From an uncultured Clostridia bacterium (GTDB taxonomy: Bacteria; Bacillota; Clostridia; Oscillospirales; Ruminococcaceae), in the NCBI GenBank assembly GCA_947625155.1, contig CANQNG010000003.1, positions 1 to 64,000 of the forward strand: 64,000 nucleotides of DNA. The letters are read 5' to 3'. Positions 1-7,096 of this stretch are shown here, one piece after another. The notes beneath the pieces are model-generated. The model was not told the origin of the DNA, did not search any database, and saw nothing but the letters and a program-made list of their open reading frames with translations. Position 1 is the stretch's first letter. Each line of letters begins with the position of its first letter. Position numbers and translations under genes: made by a program.

Positions 1-73
1 TTTGCACAGACTGCTTTTGGTTAATACATAGATTATTTTTGTTTTTTGCGCTGTCTACTTGACGGGGGGCGGG

Positions 74-394
74 TCATTCCGATCCCTCCAGTAACATTTT
101 TCCGTTTTTGACAAGTTCCTCCAGTCGGGCAAGTTCCTGCCGAAGCACTGCTTTGCCGGATGCGGTGATCTGGTATTCCTTTTTGCGTGGATCACGCCCC
201 CCGGGAACGCCCTCGATCCAGCCCTTTTCGAGCATCGTGCTGATCGCACCGTAGAGCGTTCCCGCCGCAAGATGCACCCGTCCGCCGGAAAGCTGCTCCA
301 CATCCTGCATGATGCCATACCCGTGACGGGCTTTCAGCAAAGAAAGCAGGATGTAGTAGACCGCTTCCGTCAGTGCAACATTTCCGCTGTTCAT
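74..394 (-). CDS. PadR-family transcriptional regulator
   Basis: A 106-residue winged-helix repressor of the PadR type. The line LLSLLKARHGYGIMQDVEQLS, then GTLYGAISTMLEKGWI and KKEYQITASGKAVL, is the usual PadR N-terminal domain, and the protein ends soon after, as short (PadR-s1) members do. The ORF track extends the frame to 721, but the start at 394 has a good ribosome site (acctcct at 399-405, read on the minus strand) and matches the family start. A perfect 10-bp inverted repeat lies just downstream of the promoter -10, so autoregulation is likely. PadR genes often precede the membrane genes they control. Any partner would lie off the left edge, and bases 1-73 hold no readable gene. Confidence 0.9.
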   Translation of the reverse strand: MNSGNVALTEAVYYILLSLLKARHGYGIMQDVEQLSGGRVHLAAGTLYGAISTMLEKGWIEGVPGGRDPRKKEYQITASGKAVLRQELARLEELVKNGKMLLEGSE

Positions 395-420
395 GTGTAC
401 CTCCTTTATATTGTATCCCG

Positions 421-441
421 ATATATCGGCAGCCGATATAT
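421..441 (-). promoter_or_regulatory. Inverted repeat, candidate PadR operator
   Basis: atatatcggc-a-gccgatatat, a perfect 10-bp inverted repeat with a 1-base centre. It begins 3 bases downstream of the padR -10 box, so a bound dimer would block initiation. That it is the PadR site is inferred from position. Confidence 0.6.
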
Positions 442-443
442 AT

Positions 444-472
444 AGTATAGCATAGTTCTCCCCTGCTGTCAA
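444..472 (-). promoter_or_regulatory. Sigma-A promoter of the PadR gene
   Basis: Minus-strand TTGACA (467-472), 17-base spacer, TATACT (444-449), with TG upstream of the -10. It faces the PadR gene. Confidence 0.8.
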
Positions 473-494
473 GTCCTTTTTCAAAATAATTGAA

Positions 495-527
495 AAAACC
501 CCTGCCCGGTTATCGGACAGGGGTTTT
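495..527 (-). terminator. Intrinsic terminator after glnN
   Basis: aaaacccctg and caggggtttt form a stem followed by T-rich sequence on the minus strand, directly after the glnN stop codon. Confidence 0.8.
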
Positions 528-542
528 CCCAAAGGAATGCGA

Positions 543-2636
543 TCATACAGTAAAAAGCAGATCAGTATAGGAAGGCATCGGCCAATCCTTGGAGGAAACG
601 ATCGTTTCCAGCTCATCCACAAGACCACGCAAGTTCTGCATTGCCACAAATACATCGCTGCGGCAGAACTTTGCCTGCGCCTCGGCATTTTCGATACCCT
701 GCGCTGCAATGACCTTCTCATCCAGCACGCCGACCGCCTCAGAAATGCCGGCAGTCAGTGCAGAAACTCTGGATGCATAGCCCACTTCAAAGGCATTGTC
801 GATCCCCAGCTCCTTCTTGGCAAGCGCCGCATCGCAGGCATCCTTTCCGACCTTCAAGCCGGTCGGGATGATCTGCTTCCTTGCCATATCCAGCATGGTG
901 AGGGCTTCGATGTTGATGACCTTTGCATAGTTCTCCAGCAAAATTTCCGTTCTGGACTCGATCTCCACCTTGGTGTAGACCTTGAACTTCTCAAACATGG
1001 CAACATACTGCGGTCTAGTGTATTCCGGAACAGCATCCACCGTGGACACCAGATTCGGCAGACCTCTGCGCTTTGCCTCGTCCAGCCACTCTGCGGCATA
1101 GCCATTGCCGTTGAAGATGATCTGCTTGTGTTCCTTGATGGTACGCACCAGCAGTGCCTTCAGTGCCTTGTTGAAGTCGTCAGCCTTCTCCAGCTCATCC
1201 GCAAATTCACACAGTTCCTCAGCAACGATGGTATTCAGGATCACATTGGTGCAGGAGATAGAATCCGCAGAACCCAGCATACGGAACTCAAACTTATTGC
1301 CGGTGAACGCAAACGGAGATGTTCTGTTCCGGTCTGTGGTATCTTTCTTGAAATTCGGCAGTGCATCCACGCCGATGTCAAATTCTGCCGTACTGGAAAC
1401 GTACTTCTTGCCGCTCTCCAGTGCCTCAATGACCTCTTCCAGCTCGCTGCCGATGAACATGGAGACCACAGCAGGCGGTGCTTCGTTAGCGCCCAGACGG
1501 TGGTCGTTTCCGGCAGAAGCAGCACTCAGACGCAGCAGCGGTGCATATTCATGGACGCCCTTGATGATCGCGCACAGGAACGTCAGGAACTGCATATTGT
1601 CCTGCGGCGTTGCGCCCGGGTCGAGAAGATTCTGCCCGTCATTCGAGGAGATCGACCAGTTGTTATGCTTACCGGAACCGTTGATGCCGGCAAAGGGCTT
1701 TTCATGCAGCAGGCAGACCAGCCCGTGCTTGAGGGCAGTTTTCTTCATCAGTTCCATGGTGAGCTGGTTGTGGTCGGCAGCAATATTGGAAGTCGTAAAG
1801 ACCGGCGCAAGCTCATGCTGAGAGGGAGCGACCTCGTTGTGCTTGGTCTTGGCATAAATGCCGAGCTTCCACAGCTCCTTGTCAAGGTCTTTCATGAAGT
1901 CAGAAACACGCTGCTTGATGTTCCCGAAGTAGTGATCTTCCAGCTCCTGCCCCTTCGGCGGTTTTGCCCCGAACAGGGTACGTCCGGTAATGATCAGATC
2001 CTCACGCTGGTCGTAATATTTCTTGTCAACCAGGAAATACTCCTGCTCTGGACCGACCGTTGTCATGACACGAGTAGCCGTGGTATTGCCGAACAGCCGC
2101 AGGATACGCAGTGCCTGTTCGCTGACAGCGACCATCGAACGCAGAAGCGGAGTCTTTTTGTCCAACACTTCACCCGTATAGGAGCAGAAAGCAGTCGGGA
2201 TGTACAGGGAATCATCCTTGATGAAAGCATCCGAGGTCGGATCCCATGCCGTATAGCCTCTTGCCTCAAACGTAGCACGCAGACCGCCCGACGGGAAGGA
2301 GGAAGCATCCGGCTCGCCCTTGACCAGCTCCTTGCCGGAGAATTCTAAAATGACCTTGCCATGCGGTGCAGGGGAAATGAAAGCATCGTGCTTCTCAGCG
2401 GTCACACCGGTCATCGGCTGGAACCAGTGTGTAAAATGGGTAGCCCCTCTTTCCACTGCCCAGTCTTTCATTGCGTTAGCAACTACATCTGCTACATCCG
2501 GTTCGAGGGCAATGCCGAGCTGCTTGGTACGCTGCACAGCCTTGTACACGCTTTTCGGCAGACGCTCACGCATCACTACATCATTGAACACGTTACAGCC
2601 AAAATACTCCGCTACAGTAGGTCTTACCTGTTCCAT
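543..2636 (-). CDS. glnN: Type III glutamine synthetase
   Basis: Makes glutamine from glutamate, ammonia and ATP in the cytosol. The length of 697 residues is that of the GSIII family, far longer than GlnA (about 450). Visible family blocks include VERGATHFTHWFQPMTG, AEKHDAFISP and the central GINGSGKHNNWSIS, which carries nucleotide and glutamate contacts. The ATG at 2636 has a strong ribosome site (aaggaggag). The gene is monocistronic, between its own promoter and a terminator. Its leader contains a complete terminator hairpin before the start codon, so expression is probably set by attenuation. GSIII is typical of Ruminococcus, Bacteroides and some cyanobacteria, and here is presumably the main ammonia-assimilating enzyme. 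Confidence 0.97.
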   Translation of the reverse strand: MEQVRPTVAEYFGCNVFNDVVMRERLPKSVYKAVQRTKQLGIALEPDVADVVANAMKDWAVERGATHFTHWFQPMTGVTAEKHDAFISPAPHGKVILEFSGKELVKGEPDASSFPSGGLRATFEARGYTAWDPTSDAFIKDDSLYIPTAFCSYTGEVLDKKTPLLRSMVAVSEQALRILRLFGNTTATRVMTTVGPEQEYFLVDKKYYDQREDLIITGRTLFGAKPPKGQELEDHYFGNIKQRVSDFMKDLDKELWKLGIYAKTKHNEVAPSQHELAPVFTTSNIAADHNQLTMELMKKTALKHGLVCLLHEKPFAGINGSGKHNNWSISSNDGQNLLDPGATPQDNMQFLTFLCAIIKGVHEYAPLLRLSAASAGNDHRLGANEAPPAVVSMFIGSELEEVIEALESGKKYVSSTAEFDIGVDALPNFKKDTTDRNRTSPFAFTGNKFEFRMLGSADSISCTNVILNTIVAEELCEFADELEKADDFNKALKALLVRTIKEHKQIIFNGNGYAAEWLDEAKRRGLPNLVSTVDAVPEYTRPQYVAMFEKFKVYTKVEIESRTEILLENYAKVINIEALTMLDMARKQIIPTGLKVGKDACDAALAKKELGIDNAFEVGYASRVSALTAGISEAVGVLDEKVIAAQGIENAEAQAKFCRSDVFVAMQNLRGLVDELETIVSSKDWPMPSYTDLLFTV

Positions 2637-2662
2637 TATAAACTCCTCCTTGTGATCTTTCT

Positions 2663-2719
2663 AAAACAAAAAGGCGCTCCGGAAGCAGCGGGCAGACCCG
2701 AACTGCATTCCGAAACGCC
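2663..2719 (-). promoter_or_regulatory. glnN leader attenuator hairpin
   Basis: On the minus strand GGCGTTTCGGAA pairs with TTCCGGAGCGCC (12 pairs including G-U). The stem continues through GCAG/CTGC and CGGG/CCCG and is followed by TTTTTGTTTT. This is a full intrinsic terminator between the glnN promoter and its start codon, with no other gene between, so read-through must be conditional. The signal could be an ANTAR antiterminator, another protein or a ligand. I did not see a clear ANTAR double-hairpin consensus. Confidence 0.7.
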
Positions 2720-2740
2720 ATTGTTTCTTCGTACAATATT

Positions 2741-2769
2741 ATCCTACACCAGATCTCTGCATTTGTCAA
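2741..2769 (-). promoter_or_regulatory. glnN promoter
   Basis: Minus-strand TTGACA (2764-2769), 17-base spacer, TAGGAT (2741-2746). It starts transcription upstream of the leader hairpin. Confidence 0.6.
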
Positions 2770-2845
2770 GCGGATCCGGATCTTTTTGGCGGCATGCATG
2801 AAAAGAATAAACATTTTTCACACAGATCCCGCTAATTTTAACAAA

Positions 2846-3316
2846 TCATTCTGCTTTCCCGGTCAGACTGTAGGCGATCCCCACAGCATACCCCGGCAGC
2901 AAACTCATCACGAAGAGGACGAGAAAGCCGTTTTTCGGCAAAGCGGAGACGACCACATCCGGGGAAAGCAGATCGCACACAGCAAGAAACGGCGCACACA
3001 GCAGCTTATAGTGCCGGTAGAGATCTGCCGGCAGCTTTCCGAGCCTTGCCAGTACCAACAGCCCCCAGCACGCCAGAAACGGTGCGCTCCCGACAGCCCC
3101 ATACAGAACTGCCCGTGTAGGAGAGCGCTTCTCCCGGTCAGCCCTTGCCGCTAAAAAACCGCCCTGTAACATCAGCCCGCAGAGAACGCCGACCGTGCAG
3201 AACGTACAGACGAGCCGCATGAACGTACTGCCCGAAAAACCAAGCATCCGATCAAGGAACAGCGAAAGCACTTCTGCCGCCAGCGCAAGCAGCAAAATTT
3301 GACAGCAATTTTTCAT
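2846..3316 (-). CDS. Small integral membrane protein, unknown
   Basis: 156 residues with about four hydrophobic segments (near residues 5-20, 33-55, 70-92 and 128-150) and a short basic loop (ARADREKRSPTR) after the second. I do not recognise the family. It stands alone, with no neighbour within 80 bases on its strand, and is divergent from the plus-strand pair at 3416. The start has only a weak ribosome site (ggtgat). Spacing and composition match the neighbours, so it is probably a real gene. Confidence 0.6.
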   Translation of the reverse strand: MKNCCQILLLALAAEVLSLFLDRMLGFSGSTFMRLVCTFCTVGVLCGLMLQGGFLAARADREKRSPTRAVLYGAVGSAPFLACWGLLVLARLGKLPADLYRHYKLLCAPFLAVCDLLSPDVVVSALPKNGFLVLFVMSLLPGYAVGIAYSLTGKAE

Positions 3317-3415
3317 GATATCACCAATTCAAAAAAATGACAGGTATATTTTTCGCCGGCTGCTTCATACTAACCATACAGGCGAAAAACAGCCAAAACG
3401 GAAAGGAGCAGAACT

Positions 3416-3883
3416 ATGGAAAACGAAAACGAAAGACTGGGATCCGAGGAACGCCATAATCCCGTTGAGCACGTCCTCAGCGGCTTTTACAAAAATGCCG
3501 CCGTCGGTGCGGACAGCATCAGTACCCTGCTGCCAAAGGTAGAGGACATGAAGCTCCGCCGGGAATTATTTGAACAGCGAGCATATTATGAGGATCAGAA
3601 GCGGGATCTGAAAGAACAGATGGCAGAGATCTGGCTCGAACCATCTGAGACAGGAAAAATGGCAAGGCTTTGCAGTGATATGACGATCCGTATGAAAGCA
3701 CGGGGCGGCATCACTACCGGAGAAGCTGCCAAACTCATGGTCGAGGGCACGAACATGGGCATGGTGCAGCTCCACCAACTGCTCAACAGCAACCCCAACA
3801 TCCCCGACGACTTAAAAGAACAGGGCGACCGCATCCTTGCCCGTGAGCAGCGGTATCTGGACCGCATCACGCCCTACCTGTAA
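3416..3883 (+). CDS. Helical-bundle protein, DUF2383/ferritin-like
   Basis: 155 residues, soluble and strongly helical. The layout (VLSGFYKNAAVGADSIS, then KMARLCSDMTIRMKA, then LMVEGTNMGMVQLHQLL, ending in EQRYLDRITPYL) resembles the small clostridial ferritin-like proteins grouped near DUF2383. Those have the same pattern of an N-terminal 'KNA..G..SI..L..KV' helix and a later 'GS/TNMG' helix. I see no full set of carboxylate iron ligands, so metal binding is not claimed. An aaaggag site precedes the ATG. A 47-codon ORF follows 20 bases later with its own ribosome site, suggesting a two-gene transcript. Confidence 0.65.
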   Translation: MENENERLGSEERHNPVEHVLSGFYKNAAVGADSISTLLPKVEDMKLRRELFEQRAYYEDQKRDLKEQMAEIWLEPSETGKMARLCSDMTIRMKARGGITTGEAAKLMVEGTNMGMVQLHQLLNSNPNIPDDLKEQGDRILAREQRYLDRITPYL

Positions 3884-3903
3884 GCTTCGGAAAGGAGACA
3901 TCC

Positions 3904-4047
3904 ATGACAGAACCGCCGACCAAGGTCTATGAACCCAAAGTCACAGACCACAGCCGCCTTGCTGATCTGGCACAGAGCAATGCGCCCATCCGCATCTACC
4001 AGCCTGCCGGAAAGACCGGCACAGGGGAACGCAGCGGACAGTGCTGA
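3904..4047 (+). CDS. Small hypothetical protein, 47 aa
   Basis: Too short for the ORF track. The ATG at 3904 is preceded by aaaggagac at good spacing, and the frame is open for 47 codons, ending one base before the convergent metal permease gene. The peptide is polar with no signal or membrane segment (it starts MTEPPTKVYEPKV and ends GERSGQC). It directly follows the ferritin-like gene and is probably co-transcribed with it. Function unknown. The support is the ribosome site, the operon spacing and the tight packing against the next gene. Confidence 0.5.
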   Translation: MTEPPTKVYEPKVTDHSRLADLAQSNAPIRIYQPAGKTGTGERSGQC

Positions 4048-4048
4048 A

Positions 4049-4879
4049 TCATTCAGCACCCCGCAGCCTTCCCGCAAGGCAGCACAGCAGGAAGATCCCC
4101 ACACTGACCACCTCCACGCTGGCACCCGGCGTGAGATCCATTGCCACTGCCGCAAAAAAGCCAAGCACGAATCCGATCACCGACAGGACAACTGCCCCAA
4201 CGACCACGCCCCGGAAACTCCGACAAAGGCGCATCGCCGAAAGTGTCGGAATAACGATCAGGCTCGAAATGAGCAGCACCCCCATCAGCATCATGCCCAT
4301 CACGACCGTGACCGCCGTGAGTGCTGCGATCGCCATGTTATACACCCGCACCGGGATGCCTGTCGCCTTCGAGAAATTTTCATCAAATGTCACAGCAAAC
4401 ACCCTGTGATACAGCAGCACAAATGCCGCAATGACGAGCAGCGCCGTCGCCACACAGAGGATAACTTCCGACTTCTGGAGAGACAGGATACTGCCGTACA
4501 TATAGTGGCTGACATCGTTGGTCAGCCCTGCCTTAGAGGAAACTAAAATACCCACCGCCATAGCTGTTGTGGAAAAGAGGGCGACTGTATTTTCGCCTTT
4601 CAGTTTACTGGATGTCCCCTGCCCCAGCAGCAGGAACGCCGCCCCCAGCACGACCGGGATCGCCACATACAGCGGTGCAAGCTCCAGCACAGAAGCCACA
4701 CACAGCGCCCCGTAGCCCACATGGGAAAGCCCGTCCCCGATCATGGAAAACCGCCGCAGTACCAGCGATACCCCCAACAGTGCCGCACAGACCGAAACGG
4801 CGATCCCGCTGATGAGTGCCGGCAAAATAATGTGGTGCAGCAGTGCCGGGCTGAACAGTTCACGTAAATTTTCTGTCAT
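4049..4879 (-). CDS. znuB: Metal ABC transporter permease (ZnuB/AdcB type)
   Basis: 276 residues with about eight hydrophobic segments, matching the ABC-3 permease family that imports zinc, manganese or iron. LRRFSMIGDGLSHVGYGAL near residue 40 and TGIPVRVYNM in the cytoplasmic loop are family signatures. The ORF track begins at 5056, but the start at 4879, overlapping the ATPase gene by 20 bases, fits both family length and operon packing. It is last in the fur-znuA-znuC-znuB operon. Metal choice cannot be read from the permease. The histidine-rich partner suggests zinc. Confidence 0.9.
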   Translation of the reverse strand: MTENLRELFSPALLHHIILPALISGIAVSVCAALLGVSLVLRRFSMIGDGLSHVGYGALCVASVLELAPLYVAIPVVLGAAFLLLGQGTSSKLKGENTVALFSTTAMAVGILVSSKAGLTNDVSHYMYGSILSLQKSEVILCVATALLVIAAFVLLYHRVFAVTFDENFSKATGIPVRVYNMAIAALTAVTVVMGMMLMGVLLISSLIVIPTLSAMRLCRSFRGVVVGAVVLSVIGFVLGFFAAVAMDLTPGASVEVVSVGIFLLCCLAGRLRGAE

Positions 4880-5612
4880 AATAGACCTCCCGCAGGTGAA
4901 TGTGCTGCCGTCCCTCCTGTGCGATCTGCCGGGCAATATCCGACTGCCGAAATTCACCGATCTCCGCAAAATACTGGACATCCCCGTCCAGATACAGCAC
5001 GTGCTTGGCATCCTCCAGCCCTTTCTGCATATCATGGGAGACCATGATAATGGCAATGTGATCCTGCTCGTTCAGTTCCCGGATGATGTCGTAAAATTCC
5101 ACCGAAGCCTCCGGGTCAAGTCCGGTCACAGGTTCATCCAGCAGCAGCAGTTTCCGGGTCGCACACAGCGCCCTTGCCAGCAGCACCCGCTGCTGCTGCC
5201 CGCCGGAAAGCGTCCGGTAGCTGCGTTTCCGGAGCTGACAGATACCAAGGCGGTGCATGTTCTTCTCGGCTTCTAGCTTATCTTTTTTCGTGTAGAATGG
5301 CAGAAAGCTGTGATTCCCCAGACACCCGGAGCAAACGACTTCTTCCACGGTAGCCGGAAAATCCCGCTGGATGCCGCTTTGCTGCGGCAGGTAGCCGATC
5401 TCTTTCCGGGAGAAGTCCTCCGCTGTTCCAATACGTCCGTCCGTCAGCGGACAAAGGCGCAGCAGGCAGCGGATCAGCGTGCTTTTCCCCGAACCGTTCT
5501 TCCCGATCACGGAGAGATAATCCCCCGCCTCCACCGAAAAGCTCAGATCGGACAGTACCGTATGTGTCCCGAACTGTACCGTCACATGTTCGCATTGTAA
5601 AAGCGGCTTCAT
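4860..5612 (-). CDS. znuC: Metal ABC transporter ATP-binding protein (ZnuC/AdcC type)
   Basis: 250 residues that energise the importer. Walker A (GKNGSGKST), the ABC signature (LSGGQQQRV) and Walker B (LLLLDEPVTGLD), with the switch histidine in MVSHDM, are all present. The start at 5612 is set by an ATGA overlap with the stop of the binding-protein gene and by aaggaggcg upstream. The longer frame in the ORF track is a read-through of the upstream reading frame. It overlaps the permease gene downstream, indicating translational coupling. Confidence 0.93.
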   Translation of the reverse strand: MKPLLQCEHVTVQFGTHTVLSDLSFSVEAGDYLSVIGKNGSGKSTLIRCLLRLCPLTDGRIGTAEDFSRKEIGYLPQQSGIQRDFPATVEEVVCSGCLGNHSFLPFYTKKDKLEAEKNMHRLGICQLRKRSYRTLSGGQQQRVLLARALCATRKLLLLDEPVTGLDPEASVEFYDIIRELNEQDHIAIIMVSHDMQKGLEDAKHVLYLDGDVQYFAEIGEFRQSDIARQIAQEGRQHIHLREVYYDRKFT

Positions 5613-6541
5613 TGCATCGCCTCCTTGATCGTCAGATAATTCTGCTCCATCAGCTCCGGCAAAGTCACACCCTCCGCAAGCTGCTCCGCTGAGACCGTGT
5701 GACACGGGTAGAGCTTCAATACCTTTGCTCCCGTCATCTCACGGATGCGGTCTGCGATCTTATCGGAGGAAAGATCGAGATACAGCACGGCATTGCAGTC
5801 ATGTGCCTCATATTCTTCCAGCAGCCGGTAAAGCGAACCGATCGTCGGTTCTGTTTCACTGCTGCACCCTGAAAAGGCAGCCGCAAAATGAAATCCATAC
5901 GCCGCCGCCAGATACCGGAACGGGAAGCGGTCTGCCACGATCAGAACGGCATCCGGACAGGCATCGGCAAGTGCCCGGAACTGTTCGTCCACCCCGGCAA
6001 GCTGTGCGATATAGGCATCTGCCCGTTCCCGAAATGCCGCTGCATGAGCCGCATCCGCCGCACAGAGGGCATCCCGCACGGCTTCTGCCATGGCGATCGC
6101 ATTGACCGGGGAATTCCAGATATGCTCATCCCATTCGCCCTGCGCCTCGTGTTCGTGTTCATGGGCGTGGTGGTGTTCCTCTTCCGCAAGCGGCTCGGCA
6201 ATGCAGTCCATCAGCGTGACGACCCCAATATGGGTCGTGTCCACGGCGGCAAGCAGCGTATCCGTCCACACCTCCGACTCACCCCCGATGCGGAGAAACA
6301 GGTCACACCGGGAGATCTCTGCCACATCCATCGGGGTCGGCTCAAAGCTGTGGATCTCCTGCCCCGCAGACAGCAGCAAGGACACATCCGCCTGATCGCC
6401 TGCGATCTGCTTTGCCATGTCATATTGCGGAAAGGCAGTCGCCACGATCTGCAATTTCCCGGAAGTCTCCGCCACAGCTTGCGTACAGCCTGTCGGCAAA
6501 AGCAGCAGCAAGACCGCCAGCAGCAGGGCAAGACGTTTCAA
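5609..6541 (-). CDS. znuA: Metal-binding lipoprotein of ABC importer (ZnuA/AdcA type)
   Basis: About 310 residues. A signal peptide ends in a lipobox (LLPTGC), so the mature protein is membrane-anchored outside the cell. The cluster A-I fold is indicated by TAFPQYDMAKQI, the metal histidine in EIHSFEPTP, and a later acidic/histidine-rich loop (EEEHHHAHEHEHE) that is typical of zinc-specific members. I choose a TTG start at 6541. It overlaps the fur stop (TTGA) and has gggagg at good spacing, whereas the ATG at 6559 lacks a ribosome site. Confidence 0.9.
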   Translation of the reverse strand: MKRLALLLAVLLLLLPTGCTQAVAETSGKLQIVATAFPQYDMAKQIAGDQADVSLLLSAGQEIHSFEPTPMDVAEISRCDLFLRIGGESEVWTDTLLAAVDTTHIGVVTLMDCIAEPLAEEEHHHAHEHEHEAQGEWDEHIWNSPVNAIAMAEAVRDALCAADAAHAAAFRERADAYIAQLAGVDEQFRALADACPDAVLIVADRFPFRYLAAAYGFHFAAAFSGCSSETEPTIGSLYRLLEEYEAHDCNAVLYLDLSSDKIADRIREMTGAKVLKLYPCHTVSAEQLAEGVTLPELMEQNYLTIKEAMQ

Positions 6542-6957
6542 GACTGTCCCTCCCGGCATTTCGCACAGATGCCGTACAAGACGGTCTTGGACTGGTCGAC
6601 CGCAAAGCCATGATGCGCCAGAATATGCGCTTCCAGCTCGTCCAGCTGCGCACAGGTGACGTGATAGAGCGTCTCACAGCGCATACATTTCAGGTGGAAA
6701 TGCTGCCGGCACGCCTCCGGCTGCGGTACATATTCATAGCAAGCCCCCGTGCGGGCATCAATGGTATATTTCCGCAGCACCCCGTCTGAAACGAGCTGCT
6801 CCAGAAAGCGGTAAATGGTCGCCGTTCCGACCCTTGTGCCGTTCTCGGCAAGGTGGTGTTCCAGTGCCTGTGCCGTGATATGCTGACCGCTGTGGGCGGT
6901 CAGGTATTGCATGATCTGTTCTTTTTGTCTGGTCTTATAGCCGCCGGGCTGTTTCAT
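6538..6957 (-). CDS. Fur-family metalloregulator (Fur/Zur)
   Basis: 139 residues. An N-terminal winged helix (TAQALEHHLAENGTRVGTATIYRFLEQL) is followed by the dimer domain with HFHLKCMRCETLYHV and a final CAKC, giving the paired CxxC motifs of a structural zinc site. The ATG at 6957 is favoured by agaggtg 6 bases upstream over the GTG at 6966. It is the first gene of the operon with the metal importer, so it most likely senses the imported metal and represses its own operon through the box at 6974-6993. Fur, Zur and PerR cannot be separated by sequence alone. Gene context favours Zur and the operator looks more like Fur. Confidence 0.88.
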   Translation of the reverse strand: MKQPGGYKTRQKEQIMQYLTAHSGQHITAQALEHHLAENGTRVGTATIYRFLEQLVSDGVLRKYTIDARTGACYEYVPQPEACRQHFHLKCMRCETLYHVTCAQLDELEAHILAHHGFAVDQSKTVLYGICAKCREGQS

Positions 6958-6973
6958 GGAAAGCACCTCTTTT

Positions 6974-6993
6974 GAAAATGAAAATCATTATCA
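6974..6993 (-). promoter_or_regulatory. Fur box
   Basis: gaaaatgaaaatcattatc matches the classical 19-bp Fur box (GATAATGATAATCATTATC) at 17 of 19 positions, and the 7-1-7 form TGATAATnATTATCA at 14 of 15. It lies just downstream of the -10, over the start of transcription. Confidence 0.85.
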
Positions 6994-7000
6994 TATTCAT

Positions 7001-7029
7001 ATTATACCACAAGGATGCCCGTTTGTCAA
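7001..7029 (-). promoter_or_regulatory. Promoter of the fur-znu operon
   Basis: Minus-strand TTGACA (7024-7029), 17-base spacer, TATAAT (7001-7006), a perfect consensus. Strong promoters of this type are usual for repressor-controlled operons. Confidence 0.9.
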
Positions 7030-7050
7030 GCCCCGGAACAAATAAAACCG

Positions 7051-7083
7051 CCCCTCTCCCAAAATTGGGAGAGGGGTTTGGTC
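7051..7083 (-). terminator. Terminator after the 7.1-9.4 kb gene
   Basis: cccctctccca and tgggagagggg form an 11-bp stem with a 4-base loop. On the minus strand it is followed by ggttttattt, just after the stop codon at 7097. Confidence 0.8.
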
Positions 7084-7096
7084 TATAAACCGCAGT

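Noticed and set aside
1-73. Gene continuing off the left edge
   Set aside because: No open frame with a usable start on either strand; an ATG at 27-29 (minus) meets a stop after one codon.
537-2348. 603-codon plus-strand ORF
   Set aside because: Lies wholly antisense to glnN; no ribosome site, no family features. A shadow caused by GC-rich third positions.
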